Of a DNA stretch of 64,000 bases, positions 23,959-32,662 are shown piece by piece. The notes below the pieces were generated by a model. That model ran no database searches and was not told where the DNA came from. It saw nothing but the letters and a program-made list of their open reading frames with translations. The translations under genes were made by a program, and so were the position numbers. This DNA comes from MH13 sp040219355 (lineage in GTDB: Bacteria; Pseudomonadota; Alphaproteobacteria; Rhizobiales; MH13): positions 62,001 through 126,000 of the forward strand of contig JAVJSN010000010.1 in the NCBI GenBank assembly GCA_040219355.1, given 5' to 3'. The first letter of the stretch is position 1. The number at the start of each line of letters is the position of its first letter.

Positions 23959-24993
23959 ATGGGGTATACCGTTGCAGTTGTCGGCGCGACCGGCAATGTC
24001 GGCCGCGAGGCACTGGAGATATTGGCCGAGCGTGGCTTTCCCGCTGACACAGTGTTGGCCGTTGCCTCACGCAAAAGCGCAGGCCAGGATGCGTATTTTG
24101 GCGATACCAGATTGAAAGTCGTGGCGCTGGATAGCGTTGATTTTTCCAAGATCGACATCGCAATCATGTCGGCGGGCGGCGATATCTCGCGCGAATGGGC
24201 CCCCAAAATCGGCGCAGCTGGTTGCGTTGTTATCGACAACTCCTCCGCCTTCCGCATGGATAGCCAAGTGCCGCTTATCGTGCCTGAGGTTAACGCTGAC
24301 GCGATTGACGGTTTCCGGCAGAAAAACATCATCGCCAACCCCAACTGCTCCACCGCGCAGCTGGTTGTCGCGCTGAAACCCTTGCACGACGCGGCCACCA
24401 TCAAACGCGTGGTTGTGGCCACCTATCAGTCGGTGTCCGGCGCTGGTAAACAGGGCATGGACGAACTGTTCGCGCAGACCAAGGCTGTGTTCCAGGTTGG
24501 CGATGTGAAAGCTGAAAAGTTCACCAAGCGCATTGCCTTCAATGCCATTCCGCACATCGATGTGTTCATGGAAGATGGCTACACGAAGGAAGAGTGGAAG
24601 ATGATGGCCGAAACCAAGAAAATCTTGGATCCGAAAATCAAGCTTACCGCGACCTGCGTGCGTATTCCGGTCTTCGTTTCACACTCCGAGGCGGTGAATG
24701 TGGAGTTTGAAAAACCCATCAGCGCCCAGGAGGCCAAAGGCATTCTGCGCAATGCGCCGGGCTGCCTGCTGATCGATAAACACGAGGATGGCGGCTACAT
24801 GACCCCGCACGAGGCCGCTGGTGAGGATGCCACTTACATCAGCCGTGTACGCGAGGACATCACCGTCGAAAATGGTCTGTCGTTCTGGTGCGTGTCGGAC
24901 AATCTGCGCAAGGGCGCAGCGCTTAACACGGTGCAAATCGCCGAAGTTCTGGTGAACCGTGGGCTAATCTCGCCAAAACAAGCTGCGGCCTGA
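23959..24993 (+). CDS. asd: aspartate-semialdehyde dehydrogenase
   Basis: Encodes 344 residues from the ATG at 23959; AAGAAGGA lies 8 bases upstream. The enzyme reduces aspartyl phosphate to the semialdehyde shared by the lysine, threonine and methionine pathways. Hallmarks are VVGATGNVGRE at the N-terminus, DNSSAFRM near 93-100, the catalytic Cys130 in NPNCSTAQL, and SVSGAGKQGMDEL. It supplies the pathway in which dapF, also in the window, acts later. The stop and the next start share one base (TGATG). Confidence 0.97.
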   Translation: MGYTVAVVGATGNVGREALEILAERGFPADTVLAVASRKSAGQDAYFGDTRLKVVALDSVDFSKIDIAIMSAGGDISREWAPKIGAAGCVVIDNSSAFRMDSQVPLIVPEVNADAIDGFRQKNIIANPNCSTAQLVVALKPLHDAATIKRVVVATYQSVSGAGKQGMDELFAQTKAVFQVGDVKAEKFTKRIAFNAIPHIDVFMEDGYTKEEWKMMAETKKILDPKIKLTATCVRIPVFVSHSEAVNVEFEKPISAQEAKGILRNAPGCLLIDKHEDGGYMTPHEAAGEDATYISRVREDITVENGLSFWCVSDNLRKGAALNTVQIAEVLVNRGLISPKQAAA

Positions 24994-25472
24994 TGCCAAA
25001 CACTGGAGGGCGCGCGGACATCTTTCTGCGCCCCTTCACCAACGCCGACATCGGCCCGCTCGGCAAATTGTTCGGCGCAGCACGCGCCTCCATGCAGCTC
25101 TTTGACGACCCCTACACCACTGGTGAGCACACCGCTTACATCGCTGGCCTTGCCGTTGGGTGCGCCATCACGGTCGTCGAGAACGATGGACACTTGGCCG
25201 GTTTCATAAGCTTTGCCCGCAAGCCTGGCGAGGCAATAGGCGAAATCAGCCACCTTTTCGTGCATCCAGATCATCAGGGCAAAGGTCTTGGCCCACGCCT
25301 GCTGGATGATGCCATCACACGCCATGGACCGCCGCTCCACCTTTGGGTGTTTGAAGCCAACACCCGCGCCCGCGCGCTCTATGAAAGCCGTGGGTTTGTG
25401 GTGACCGACCGCACCGATGGGTCTGGTAACGACGAAAAGCTTCCGGATATGCGTTACGACCTGCCCGCTTGA
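24993..25472 (+). CDS. GNAT acetyltransferase
   Basis: Encodes 159 residues. The acetyl-CoA-binding motif is HLFVHPDHQGKGLGPRLLDD near residues 88-107. The C-terminal WVFEANTRARALYESRGF is typical of small-molecule GNATs. The start overlaps the asd stop, so it is coupled to asd. Its 3' end overlaps the convergent gene by 19 bases. The substrate is unknown. Confidence 0.87.
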   Translation: MPNTGGRADIFLRPFTNADIGPLGKLFGAARASMQLFDDPYTTGEHTAYIAGLAVGCAITVVENDGHLAGFISFARKPGEAIGEISHLFVHPDHQGKGLGPRLLDDAITRHGPPLHLWVFEANTRARALYESRGFVVTDRTDGSGNDEKLPDMRYDLPA

Positions 25473-26320
25473 GGAAAGGTCATAGAAGTGACCCGTACTT
25501 GGAAGAACGGAAAGTAATCGTCCGTTCCGTAAAAATTGCCGGCGTGAACGACGGTCGGCACGGTGAATCCTTCAAAAGTTTGAAACTCTGAAAGGTCCCC
25601 ACCAAAGGGCTGGATCTGAAACTGCTTCTGCGTGTTGGCGTCCGACCATCGCGGAAACACGATACGCGTCGGAGCCCCACGCGCATCGACATGAACCTCC
25701 ACCGGCTGCTCCATGCCGTAGGCGGAAAGCGTCACGCGGGCGCTATTGTCGCCAAGCGGCTCCCAAACAACACCGTCACCGGGCAACAACGCCGCCGATG
25801 TCCAGAACAAAGCTTCGCCGACACAGCGACCGAAGGCGGCGCGGGCATGGTCGTCATTACCGCCCGCTCGCACCACCGGAAAAAGCCCAAGCAGCCAGAA
25901 CCGTGTCCAGCTCGTCCCGCGCAGCGCTGCGTCCGATCCGCTCATGGAAAAACCGCCAGCGGAGGTGCTGGGTTGCCACAAGAATCCGTCTGGCGCTCCA
26001 AGCACTTGGCGCGCCGTCATTGGCATCCAATTGGGGTTGTCGGCCGTGCCGAGGCTGAGCCGGCCCTCCATCTCGATGTTAGCCACGGTGTAGAGCGGCG
26101 TGCCCGGCGCAATGGTGAAACGAAAGTAGCGCTGCGCCGGTTCGGGCAAGCCGTCCAGCATGGCTTCATCGAACAAAGGTGGATTGGCCGGCTGGTCAGC
26201 GTACAACGCAGCGATCACACCGGCTTCGGCGCGTTTGTCGAGCGCCCGCCAGACAGCAAGCCCTGCCGCCACGGCAGCCACAATCACCAACAGACCGGTC
26301 ACAACAGCCATCATTCTCAT
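25454..26320 (-). CDS. membrane-anchored DUF6544-like protein
   Basis: Encodes 288 residues from the ATG at 26320. A single N-terminal helix (VVTGLLVIVAAVAAGLAVWR) anchors the protein. Then come LPEPAQRYFRFTIAPGTP, IEMEGRLSLGTADNPNWMPM and LLGLFPVVRAGGNDDHARAA, LPGDGVVWEPLGDNSARVTL and IVFPRWSDANTQ, the usual order of the DUF6544/DUF6920-type family. The function of that family is unknown. Its start overlaps the CPBP protease stop (ATGA), so the two are coupled. Family assignment is by remembered pattern only. Confidence 0.75.
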   Translation of the reverse strand: MRMMAVVTGLLVIVAAVAAGLAVWRALDKRAEAGVIAALYADQPANPPLFDEAMLDGLPEPAQRYFRFTIAPGTPLYTVANIEMEGRLSLGTADNPNWMPMTARQVLGAPDGFLWQPSTSAGGFSMSGSDAALRGTSWTRFWLLGLFPVVRAGGNDDHARAAFGRCVGEALFWTSAALLPGDGVVWEPLGDNSARVTLSAYGMEQPVEVHVDARGAPTRIVFPRWSDANTQKQFQIQPFGGDLSEFQTFEGFTVPTVVHAGNFYGTDDYFPFFQVRVTSMTFPQAGRS

Positions 26321-27108
26321 CTCGCAGGCACAACCTCGGTCACACAATGCGACCGTGAAAACATCATCCGGCGGTTGAGCCACACGACCAGAACCGCGAC
26401 CATTGCAAAGAACACGGTGTCGTAGGGCTGAGCATCCGGCCACAGCGGATTGTTCAGTTGAAAATGAAACAGTGCCGCCAACAAGATGCTTCCGCCAGAC
26501 ACGTTGAACAGCGGAGTCAGGATCAGGCTGATAGCCACCGAACCGACAAAGAAAGGCGCAAAGCCCCACGCACCCTGCGGTGTTCCGCTTAGGAAAAAGG
26601 CCGGCAGATGCCACAGCCCCCAGATCACGCCAAGGATAAGCCCGGCCCAGAACGGCACCATGTGACGCTGGAAGATCGGCAACACCACCCCGCGCCAGCC
26701 AAACTCCTCCACCGGTCCAAGAACAAGCGTGAAAAGCATGGCGCCAAGGAGCGCGATCAAGGCCGGCAGCGCGGCAAAGCTCTCCTCCAGATTGCCTTTG
26801 ACCAGCGAGCCGGCGGCAAAGATGAGCGGAATGCCGATGACGAGAAAAACCGCCCAGGGCAGAGGACAGCGCCATAAAAGCAGGCGCGTCAGAAAACGCC
26901 TCAGCGCTGGTATCCCTCCCCACAGGGCAACAATGATGAATGCCGCCATTGCCGGCGCATACACCGCCAGGACGAACAACGGGTGCGTGCCGGTCAATGG
27001 ACCGAACAGTGCCTGCATGGCATCCGGGAGAAAGATGAACGCGCCCAGGATCCCCCAGGCGACGCCAAAGGTGATCACAAAGAACAAAGGCAGGGATCGA
27101 TAGGTCAT
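26317..27108 (-). CDS. CPBP-family intramembrane metalloprotease (Abi-like)
   Basis: Encodes 263 residues with about eight hydrophobic helices. The three CPBP motifs are present: EEFGWRG at about 144-150 (glutamate pair plus Arg), GLWHLPAFF (His) and ALFHFQLNN (His/Asn). Such proteases cleave membrane substrates; some process CAAX proteins and others give bacteriocin self-immunity. The substrate here is unknown. It is coupled to the DUF6544-like gene downstream. Confidence 0.88.
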   Translation of the reverse strand: MTYRSLPLFFVITFGVAWGILGAFIFLPDAMQALFGPLTGTHPLFVLAVYAPAMAAFIIVALWGGIPALRRFLTRLLLWRCPLPWAVFLVIGIPLIFAAGSLVKGNLEESFAALPALIALLGAMLFTLVLGPVEEFGWRGVVLPIFQRHMVPFWAGLILGVIWGLWHLPAFFLSGTPQGAWGFAPFFVGSVAISLILTPLFNVSGGSILLAALFHFQLNNPLWPDAQPYDTVFFAMVAVLVVWLNRRMMFSRSHCVTEVVPAR

Positions 27109-27223
27109 GGTGCGGTCTTCACGGGCAACGAACGGGAGGTCATCTTCGCTGCAATACCGAGCCAGGCGTTGCGGTTGGTCAACCGATGCCTGCCAACCAG
27201 GACCCGAAGTCGAGCACGGCCAG

Positions 27224-28192
27224 TCAGCGCTCTTCCATCATGGGCCCGACTACTTCAATCCGATTGGTCCAAACATAACCATCAAAACCGTCTGGCACTT
27301 GAGCAAGCGTCTCTTCATCATCGATACCAGAGGAAAATCCGCCACCATCATAGGGCCCGATCAAAATCAGCGATGTGCCATGCTCGGCAAGACGCTCGGA
27401 CAAGCGATGGGGGAAACCCCAAACGAACGGCGCGATGTTGATGGGCAGGATAAGCAGCGTATCGCGGCACGGTTCAGGCACATACCCGCTCCATCCCAGC
27501 GCGAGCAGTGGTTTGCCGCAGTCAAGCAACGCACTGCGGGTGAAGCCACGTAGACCGTCTGTGTTGGACAGAGCGACTTGGGTCGGAAACGTCCCGCCAT
27601 ACACGCCAAAGGTCGCCGCACGGGCCACCAGACTACCATCCATCAGCTCCGCCAAGGCCAACCCCTCTTCCACACGCTGTGATTTGAAATTGATGAGGAA
27701 CTGCCGGTTCGGGAACAGATCAAACACCTGCACAAGCGTCGGCATCAAACCAACACCCCGTCCACGAAAGGGGAAGGTTTCGCCACCATCGGCGGTGTAG
27801 CCATACCCGATATCAAGTTCCCGCAAGGTCGCCATGTCGGTTTCATGGGTGACGCCCGATCCATCGGTGCGGCAATCCAGAGTCCAATCGTGAAACACCG
27901 CAAAATGTCCATCGGTCGTCAGATGGACATCGAGTTCAACGACATCTGCGCCAGCGTCAAAGGCTGCGTTCATGGACGCGATGGTGTTCTCCAAAAACGC
28001 ATGGGTTGGTTCACGGATCAGCGCAGCGGTGCACGTATCGTTGCCAACGTCATCCATAGGAAAGGTTTGATGCACGCCTCTATGGGCAAGAAGCCGTGTC
28101 TCGCCACCATCGGAAAACATCGACGTGTTGGCTGCCCAGAGCCCAACAATCACAATCAGCAACACCAACACGAAGCGCAGAATCCATCGCAT
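27224..28192 (-). CDS. glycerophosphodiester phosphodiesterase family protein
   Basis: Encodes 322 residues from the ATG at 28192 with GGGAGGT upstream. An N-terminal helix (ILRFVLVLLIVIVGLWAA) anchors or exports it. The catalytic region has LLAHRGVHQ, then after a ~30-residue insertion ENTIASMNAAFDAGADVVEL, DVHLTTDGHFAVFHDWTLD, which are the GDPD metal and acid-base residues. The family cleaves glycerophosphodiesters from phospholipid turnover. The short spacer between HRG and ENT is unusually long here, with two nearby cysteine-containing stretches. Confidence 0.9.
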   Translation of the reverse strand: MRWILRFVLVLLIVIVGLWAANTSMFSDGGETRLLAHRGVHQTFPMDDVGNDTCTAALIREPTHAFLENTIASMNAAFDAGADVVELDVHLTTDGHFAVFHDWTLDCRTDGSGVTHETDMATLRELDIGYGYTADGGETFPFRGRGVGLMPTLVQVFDLFPNRQFLINFKSQRVEEGLALAELMDGSLVARAATFGVYGGTFPTQVALSNTDGLRGFTRSALLDCGKPLLALGWSGYVPEPCRDTLLILPINIAPFVWGFPHRLSERLAEHGTSLILIGPYDGGGFSSGIDDEETLAQVPDGFDGYVWTNRIEVVGPMMEER

Positions 28193-28279
28193 GGTTGACC
28201 TCCCAATCACATTTTACCGCGTCTTAGTGCGCCAATGCGGCGTCTGCGCGAGTAAGACGAGGCAGGATTGTGGTTGCGA

Positions 28280-29431
28280 TCAGTGCATCTGCCGGTGCGT
28301 GGCGTACACCACATGCACCAGCTGCGTGGCCCGCTGGCACCCAGTCTTCTCACGCAGTCGTGCCAGATAAGAGCGCACAGTGAGCGTGGAAAGATCCAAC
28401 CGCGTGGCAATCTCTTCTGGCGTCAACCCGTCCGCCAGAGCCATCAGCACGTCACTCTCACGCGCCGTTAAACCATAGCGCGCCCGCAAGACGCTCGCCA
28501 GATCGGGCGGCTCAAAGCCAAAGGATATCGCCAGAACCGCTGTTCCCAACGCCGTGGCAGGCAACACGGCAAGATCAGTTTTCCCAAGATCGGTAGTCCA
28601 TGGATAAGAACAGGCCCGTACATCGGCAAACCATGTGCCAGGCGTTCCATTCGTTTGGTCGACTTCGTTGATCGCCGTCAGAGCAACCCGTTCGCTGCGC
28701 CCTGTTGCCTTGGACTGTCGGCCGGCCGCCAAGATCACGGACTGCCATGGCTCGCTTAACGCAAATCCAGTTGCATGCGGACCATGGATCGGCACCACGC
28801 CCTCCAACTGATAGACCTCAGGACCTGCGGCAAGAACATCGCCGTTCAACGCGGCCACGGCTCCCAAGGGTGCAAGTTCAGGCAAAACAGCAGCCAATGC
28901 ATCGGCACGCGCCCCGTTTACTAGCAGTGGCAGCGCTGGCGCGATCATCGCATGCAGCGGCGCCCTTAACGCGAGAAGCAGCGCAATCTCTTGGTCATCA
29001 ACATGACCGGCTGACGGCGCGCGCTGAACCGAAACAACACCGCAAAGCCCATCACCAAAGCGAAGTGTGGCCGATACGAAATAACGCAGCCCCTGACGTG
29101 GAAGGAACTCGGCGTAAAAGGGGTTCTTGTCCAACTGCGCATCAGTACCAAGTTGAGCATCATACTGAATGGGCGGCACATTGTTACGCGCAATCACCGT
29201 CGGTCGTGGCGAGAGCTGATGGTAATCTTCAAGGTAGCTGCGCATCAGGTTGTCATCAAAGAAGGCTGATCGTGGGCCTACCATGCCCAGTGCGCCGCTC
29301 TCATCAAACAGCTCAAGCAGCGCTCCAACGCCCCCTAGCTCGGCGCCCAGCATGTCAAACACATCAGGCCAGGCATCCGGCCTGCCTTGCGCATCGGCCA
29401 GCATAGTTGCAAGCGGTTCTATCTCTGCCAT
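28280..29431 (-). CDS. LuxR-family transcriptional regulator
   Basis: Encodes 383 residues from the ATG at 29431 with GGAGGT upstream. The C-terminus is a LuxR/GerE helix-turn-helix: GLTARESDVLMALADGLTPE, then IATRLDLSTLTVRSYLARLR. The N-terminal ~300 residues lack a receiver or a clear autoinducer-binding signature. They may hold a GAF-like sensor domain (FVSATLRFGDGLCGVVSVQR). Regulated genes cannot be told from the context; it stands alone between the phosphodiesterase and WYL genes. Confidence 0.85.
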   Translation of the reverse strand: MAEIEPLATMLADAQGRPDAWPDVFDMLGAELGGVGALLELFDESGALGMVGPRSAFFDDNLMRSYLEDYHQLSPRPTVIARNNVPPIQYDAQLGTDAQLDKNPFYAEFLPRQGLRYFVSATLRFGDGLCGVVSVQRAPSAGHVDDQEIALLLALRAPLHAMIAPALPLLVNGARADALAAVLPELAPLGAVAALNGDVLAAGPEVYQLEGVVPIHGPHATGFALSEPWQSVILAAGRQSKATGRSERVALTAINEVDQTNGTPGTWFADVRACSYPWTTDLGKTDLAVLPATALGTAVLAISFGFEPPDLASVLRARYGLTARESDVLMALADGLTPEEIATRLDLSTLTVRSYLARLREKTGCQRATQLVHVVYATHRQMH

Positions 29432-29594
29432 AGGCCTTTGACCTCCGAACCAAGCAGTTGGACTGCAGCAGCAGCCCTTTGCTTGCATGTAAGGTTCCAC
29501 CCAAGGAAGGCCTAACGTCAAGCGTGGCAGAAGTATCACAACTCAGGATCGCGACGCTGGCAAAAAACAACTTTAACGCAACGCGCTCGGCCGC

Positions 29595-30296
29595 CTACCG
29601 TTCGCGCGGCGACCACCCTTCGCACTCCATCTTGCGGTAAAAATCCACCAGCTGTTTGCCGCGCTCAGGTTTGAAACGGGTGCCATCCGTTACCGGATTG
29701 ATGATCCGGTCCACGCGAAACCCACGAAAATCATCGCGCAGTTCGCACCACGCCAGCAACGTCCACACTTTGCCCCAGAAATAGAGCCCAAGCGGACGAA
29801 CCGCGCGCTGCGTCGCATCTCCCTTGGCATCGGTGTAATCCATCGAAAGCTTTTCAGATCGATCAATCGCCCGGTCGAGAACATCCAGCGTTTCGCGCTG
29901 CGCTTCAGCAAACTCAAAACTTGGCGCAAAAATCGCTGTGGCTTCCACCGTTGGTCGCTTGGCATCGGGCAACACGGCACCGATCTTGACCAAAGCTTCC
30001 TGCGCGGCGCGCGCCATGGACAGGCCGCCCCAAGCGCGCACCATGCGCGCACCTGTCACCAGCGCGGCAATCTCATCGCGGGTAAACATCAGCGGTGGCA
30101 GATCGTATCCGTCACGCATGATGTAGCCAACACCAGCCTCGCCTTCCACCGGCACGCCGGACCCCTGAAGATCGACAATATCACGGTAGATCGTGCGTTC
30201 AGAAACTTCCAATTTGTCAGCAAGCATCCGCGCGGTGACAAGCCTGCCACCGCGCAGAAGTTGAACGATCTGAAAGAGCCGATCAGCGCGCCGCAT
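29595..30296 (-). CDS. WYL-domain transcriptional regulator (YafY type)
   Basis: Encodes 233 residues. The N-terminus is a winged HTH (RADRLFQIVQLLRGGRLVTA, LEVSERTIYRDIVDLQGSGV). The middle and C-terminal part is a WYL-like domain: IDRSEKLSMDYTDAKGD, RPLGLYFWGKVWTLLAWCEL, DFRGFRVDRI. Regulators of this type often bind nucleic acid or small ligands. The start shares one base with the stop of the VOC gene (TGATG). A long palindrome upstream of the VOC gene is a candidate operator. Confidence 0.92.
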   Translation of the reverse strand: MRRADRLFQIVQLLRGGRLVTARMLADKLEVSERTIYRDIVDLQGSGVPVEGEAGVGYIMRDGYDLPPLMFTRDEIAALVTGARMVRAWGGLSMARAAQEALVKIGAVLPDAKRPTVEATAIFAPSFEFAEAQRETLDVLDRAIDRSEKLSMDYTDAKGDATQRAVRPLGLYFWGKVWTLLAWCELRDDFRGFRVDRIINPVTDGTRFKPERGKQLVDFYRKMECEGWSPRER

Positions 30297-30676
30297 CAGC
30301 TATCCTTGAACCGAAACCAACCAATGGAATTGCCATCTGGATCGAGCGAGTAAATGAATGAGCCTGATGGAATGTCGATAGCAGGCGAGAGCACCTTGCC
30401 TCCAGCTTCCACAATCCGGTCGGCTGTCTCTTCCAAGCTCACCGGCGCCAACAGATGCACGGTTGGACCAATACCTTCAGACGCTGGCTTGCCGGGGTAG
30501 AGGTGCCCAGAAATCCCAGTTTTGTTGTCGGCAACGGGCAAAAAGGCAATCTTGTTGGGTCCGCCATCGGTTTCCTCAAGCTCAGTGCCAAGGACGGCGC
30601 CGTAAAAGGCACGGCCTTTATCAAGATCTGTGACGGGGATCTCGGCCCAGACCACTTGGTGTTCAGGATGTGCCAT
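30296..30676 (-). CDS. VOC (glyoxalase/bleomycin-resistance fold) protein
   Basis: Encodes 126 residues as two beta-alpha-beta-beta-beta units. WAEIPVTDLDKGRAFYGAVL opens it and PSGSFIYSLDPDGNSIGWFR closes it, the classic VOC start and end. The family includes lyases, dioxygenases and binding proteins; the ligand is unknown. It forms a two-gene unit with the WYL regulator. Confidence 0.9.
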   Translation of the reverse strand: MAHPEHQVVWAEIPVTDLDKGRAFYGAVLGTELEETDGGPNKIAFLPVADNKTGISGHLYPGKPASEGIGPTVHLLAPVSLEETADRIVEAGGKVLSPAIDIPSGSFIYSLDPDGNSIGWFRFKDS

Positions 30677-30724
30677 CGGAAATATCTTTCATGGTTGGTT
30701 GCAATGGCAGGACCATGACACACC

Positions 30725-30750
30725 CCTCCTGACACCATTCTGTCAGGAGG
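30725..30750. promoter_or_regulatory. 26-base palindrome upstream of the VOC-WYL pair, probable operator
   Basis: The 10-base perfect arms CCTCCTGACA and TGTCAGGAGG enclose CCATTC. It lies 49 bases upstream of the VOC start and 50 bases past the transporter stop. The TGACA-N6-TGTCA core looks like a dimeric regulator site, and the WYL protein is the nearest candidate. No T run follows on either strand, so a terminator is less likely. Confidence 0.6.
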
Positions 30751-30799
30751 ATTCAGCAGACCAATCTTTGGCGATGACCGAGCACAGCTCTATGCTGAG

Positions 30800-31672
30800 T
30801 TAGGGCCGTCGGCCGAACTGGTTCAAGGACAACGATGCAACGAGAAGCCCCGCAGCGGCAATCGACAACCCAGTCAATTGATCGTCAAAAAGAAACACCC
30901 CCAAGACAGCGGCAAAAACGATGGCAATGTAGTTTCCAAGCGACATGAACGTTGCTCCATAGTCGCGCGTGATTTTCAGATAGACCAAAAGCGCGAAGGT
31001 CTCGAAGACGATGATCGCGAGCATAGCAGGCAGGTTACGCCCAGCCAGGGGCCAATGGGCGCTTGTTCCAGTCAACAAGCTCCCGAGCAAAACCGCACAG
31101 GACAGCAGCAGCGCTTGCGCGCAAGCGACCTGCATCGCGTCAACAGACTTCGGCCAACAAGCAGCCACAAACAGGCTGTTGCCTGCATAAAACACAGGAA
31201 TGCCAAACGCGATGATCACCCAGATCCAGTCGGTTCCTTCCGTCGTGGCCATTCCTGCCGTGTCCCAGGCGATCAGAAGGGCCACGCAAAAGCCAAGAAG
31301 AATGGCGGCATACTGCGCAGGTTTTGGTCGTTCGATTTGCAGCAAGCTCGCCCCAATCAGCGTGATGATTGGCATGGTCGAGATGATCACCAAAAGGACG
31401 AACAGCGACAGATTTGGCGCCACCAAACTCTCCAGAATGAATGGCAGAACGAACCCGAAGACACCGGTCAGCGCGTAAAAGAGCAGCGCGTCACGGCAAA
31501 ACGGTGGCCAAACACGTCGAACGAGTGCAATCGCGACAAACATGAGCGCGATGCCAAAGACTGACAGGGAAACGATGACGTGCACTGGCACACCGGAAAG
31601 CCCGGCAGCCTTGATTGCCGCAAGCCGTCCGCTCCAGAGAAGTCCGAGCAGGATCAGGAGAGCGAACCTCAA
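30800..31672 (-). CDS. EamA/DMT-family transporter
   Basis: Encodes 290 residues if started at the TTG at 31672, which has GCGGAG upstream and gives the usual ten-helix length. Starts at 31750 or 31774 would add a hydrophilic extension of uncertain value. Two five-helix halves are visible, with LLGLLWSGRLAAIKAAGLSG at the start and FMSLGNYIAIVFAAVLGVFL near the end. EamA proteins export metabolites or amino acids; the substrate is unknown. Start choice is the main uncertainty. Confidence 0.8.
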   Translation of the reverse strand: MRFALLILLGLLWSGRLAAIKAAGLSGVPVHVIVSLSVFGIALMFVAIALVRRVWPPFCRDALLFYALTGVFGFVLPFILESLVAPNLSLFVLLVIISTMPIITLIGASLLQIERPKPAQYAAILLGFCVALLIAWDTAGMATTEGTDWIWVIIAFGIPVFYAGNSLFVAACWPKSVDAMQVACAQALLLSCAVLLGSLLTGTSAHWPLAGRNLPAMLAIIVFETFALLVYLKITRDYGATFMSLGNYIAIVFAAVLGVFLFDDQLTGLSIAAAGLLVASLSLNQFGRRP

Positions 31673-31709
31673 GACGTTGGCTCCGCTTGAAAAAGGTAGA
31701 CGAGGAGAC

Positions 31710-31853
31710 TCACGAAAAGTGCTCCAGTGCCAAAGTGTATCCCGACGCATCAGATTGGAAGAGCACCGCGCCACCGGCCAGGACGAGCAACATAAAGAGT
31801 GGTGAAAGAAGTTCGGCGAGTGCCAGAGACAATCTACTGCCCAAGAAGAGCAT
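31710..31853 (-). CDS. possible small membrane peptide
   Basis: A 47-codon frame starts MLFLGSRLSLALAELLSPLF and continues with a hydrophobic MLLVLAGGAVLF. The only ribosome-like sequence (AAAAGG) is directly against the start. If the transporter started at 31774 this would overlap it. It may be chance. Confidence 0.2.
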   Translation of the reverse strand: MLFLGSRLSLALAELLSPLFMLLVLAGGAVLFQSDASGYTLALEHFS

Positions 31854-31921
31854 CCTTTTGGAAGGTTGGACAGAAAGGTCCGCGCTGCCTACGCCCGCCA
31901 ACCCGGCAGGTCAAATCTGTC

Positions 31922-32662
31922 TTATGCGTGGATAGCGATCTCCAACCCATGCGCATCGCATTCCGCCACAGAAGGAAAACTCACCGCTTCGCCACGCGCG
32001 ACGCGCCCGGCAACCAGCCAACAGACCGCTGCATCCAGCACATCATCAGTGCCAACGCCAACCGGTGGATTTTTGGTGAGGAAAGGTGCTGTCAGCCCAT
32101 GACGTGCCAGCAGCGCACGCCGTTCTTCCATGCCAGCCTCATTCACCCGACCCATGATCTTTTTCGGCAAATCCATCGGCTTGCCATTGTTGAGAACCGT
32201 GAACGCCACCTCCGGATGACTTTCTTTCACGCGGGCGCGCAACGCCAGATCATCTTTGAGCAAGGCATCAATCTCCAGGATCTTGGGAAAAAGATAAAAC
32301 CCTTGAATGGAAACGCCTTTGGGTGGCTCGGAGAGTGTTTTTGCTAGGCTACTGGCTTTGCGATGCAGCGGATAATCATCCTCTATCCGCCCCGTCATCT
32401 GCGCGCCCATTTCCACCACAGCGCGCGCTGGCATGGCAAAGACACTCGACTGGCGCGCCCCAAGCAATGGACGCACCAGCTTTTCCGGCGCGCGCCCACC
32501 ACCAGCGATACGGTCTGGCAAACCGATCGGCATATCAACAGCAAGAGTGGCGTTGGGTAGGTCAGAAACCAGATCGGCAAAACTGGCATAGATGCGCAGG
32601 TCTGGCACGTCGCCAAAAACGGCAACCCAGCCGCGTTTGCAACCATCAACGCCAGCGATCAT
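31922..32662 (-). CDS. DUF429 domain protein
   Basis: Encodes 246 residues. The DUF429 pattern is clear: GVDGCKRGWVAV at the N-terminus, LAVDMPIGLPD, RQSSVFAMPARAVVE, then LFPKILEIDALL and ESHPEVAFTVLNNGKPMDLP, and GTDDVLDAAVCWLVA near the end. The fold is RNase-H-like by family knowledge, but the function is unknown. It overlaps the pyridoxal-kinase-like gene by 4 bases (ATGA). Confidence 0.9.
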   Translation of the reverse strand: MIAGVDGCKRGWVAVFGDVPDLRIYASFADLVSDLPNATLAVDMPIGLPDRIAGGGRAPEKLVRPLLGARQSSVFAMPARAVVEMGAQMTGRIEDDYPLHRKASSLAKTLSEPPKGVSIQGFYLFPKILEIDALLKDDLALRARVKESHPEVAFTVLNNGKPMDLPKKIMGRVNEAGMEERRALLARHGLTAPFLTKNPPVGVGTDDVLDAAVCWLVAGRVARGEAVSFPSVAECDAHGLEIAIHA

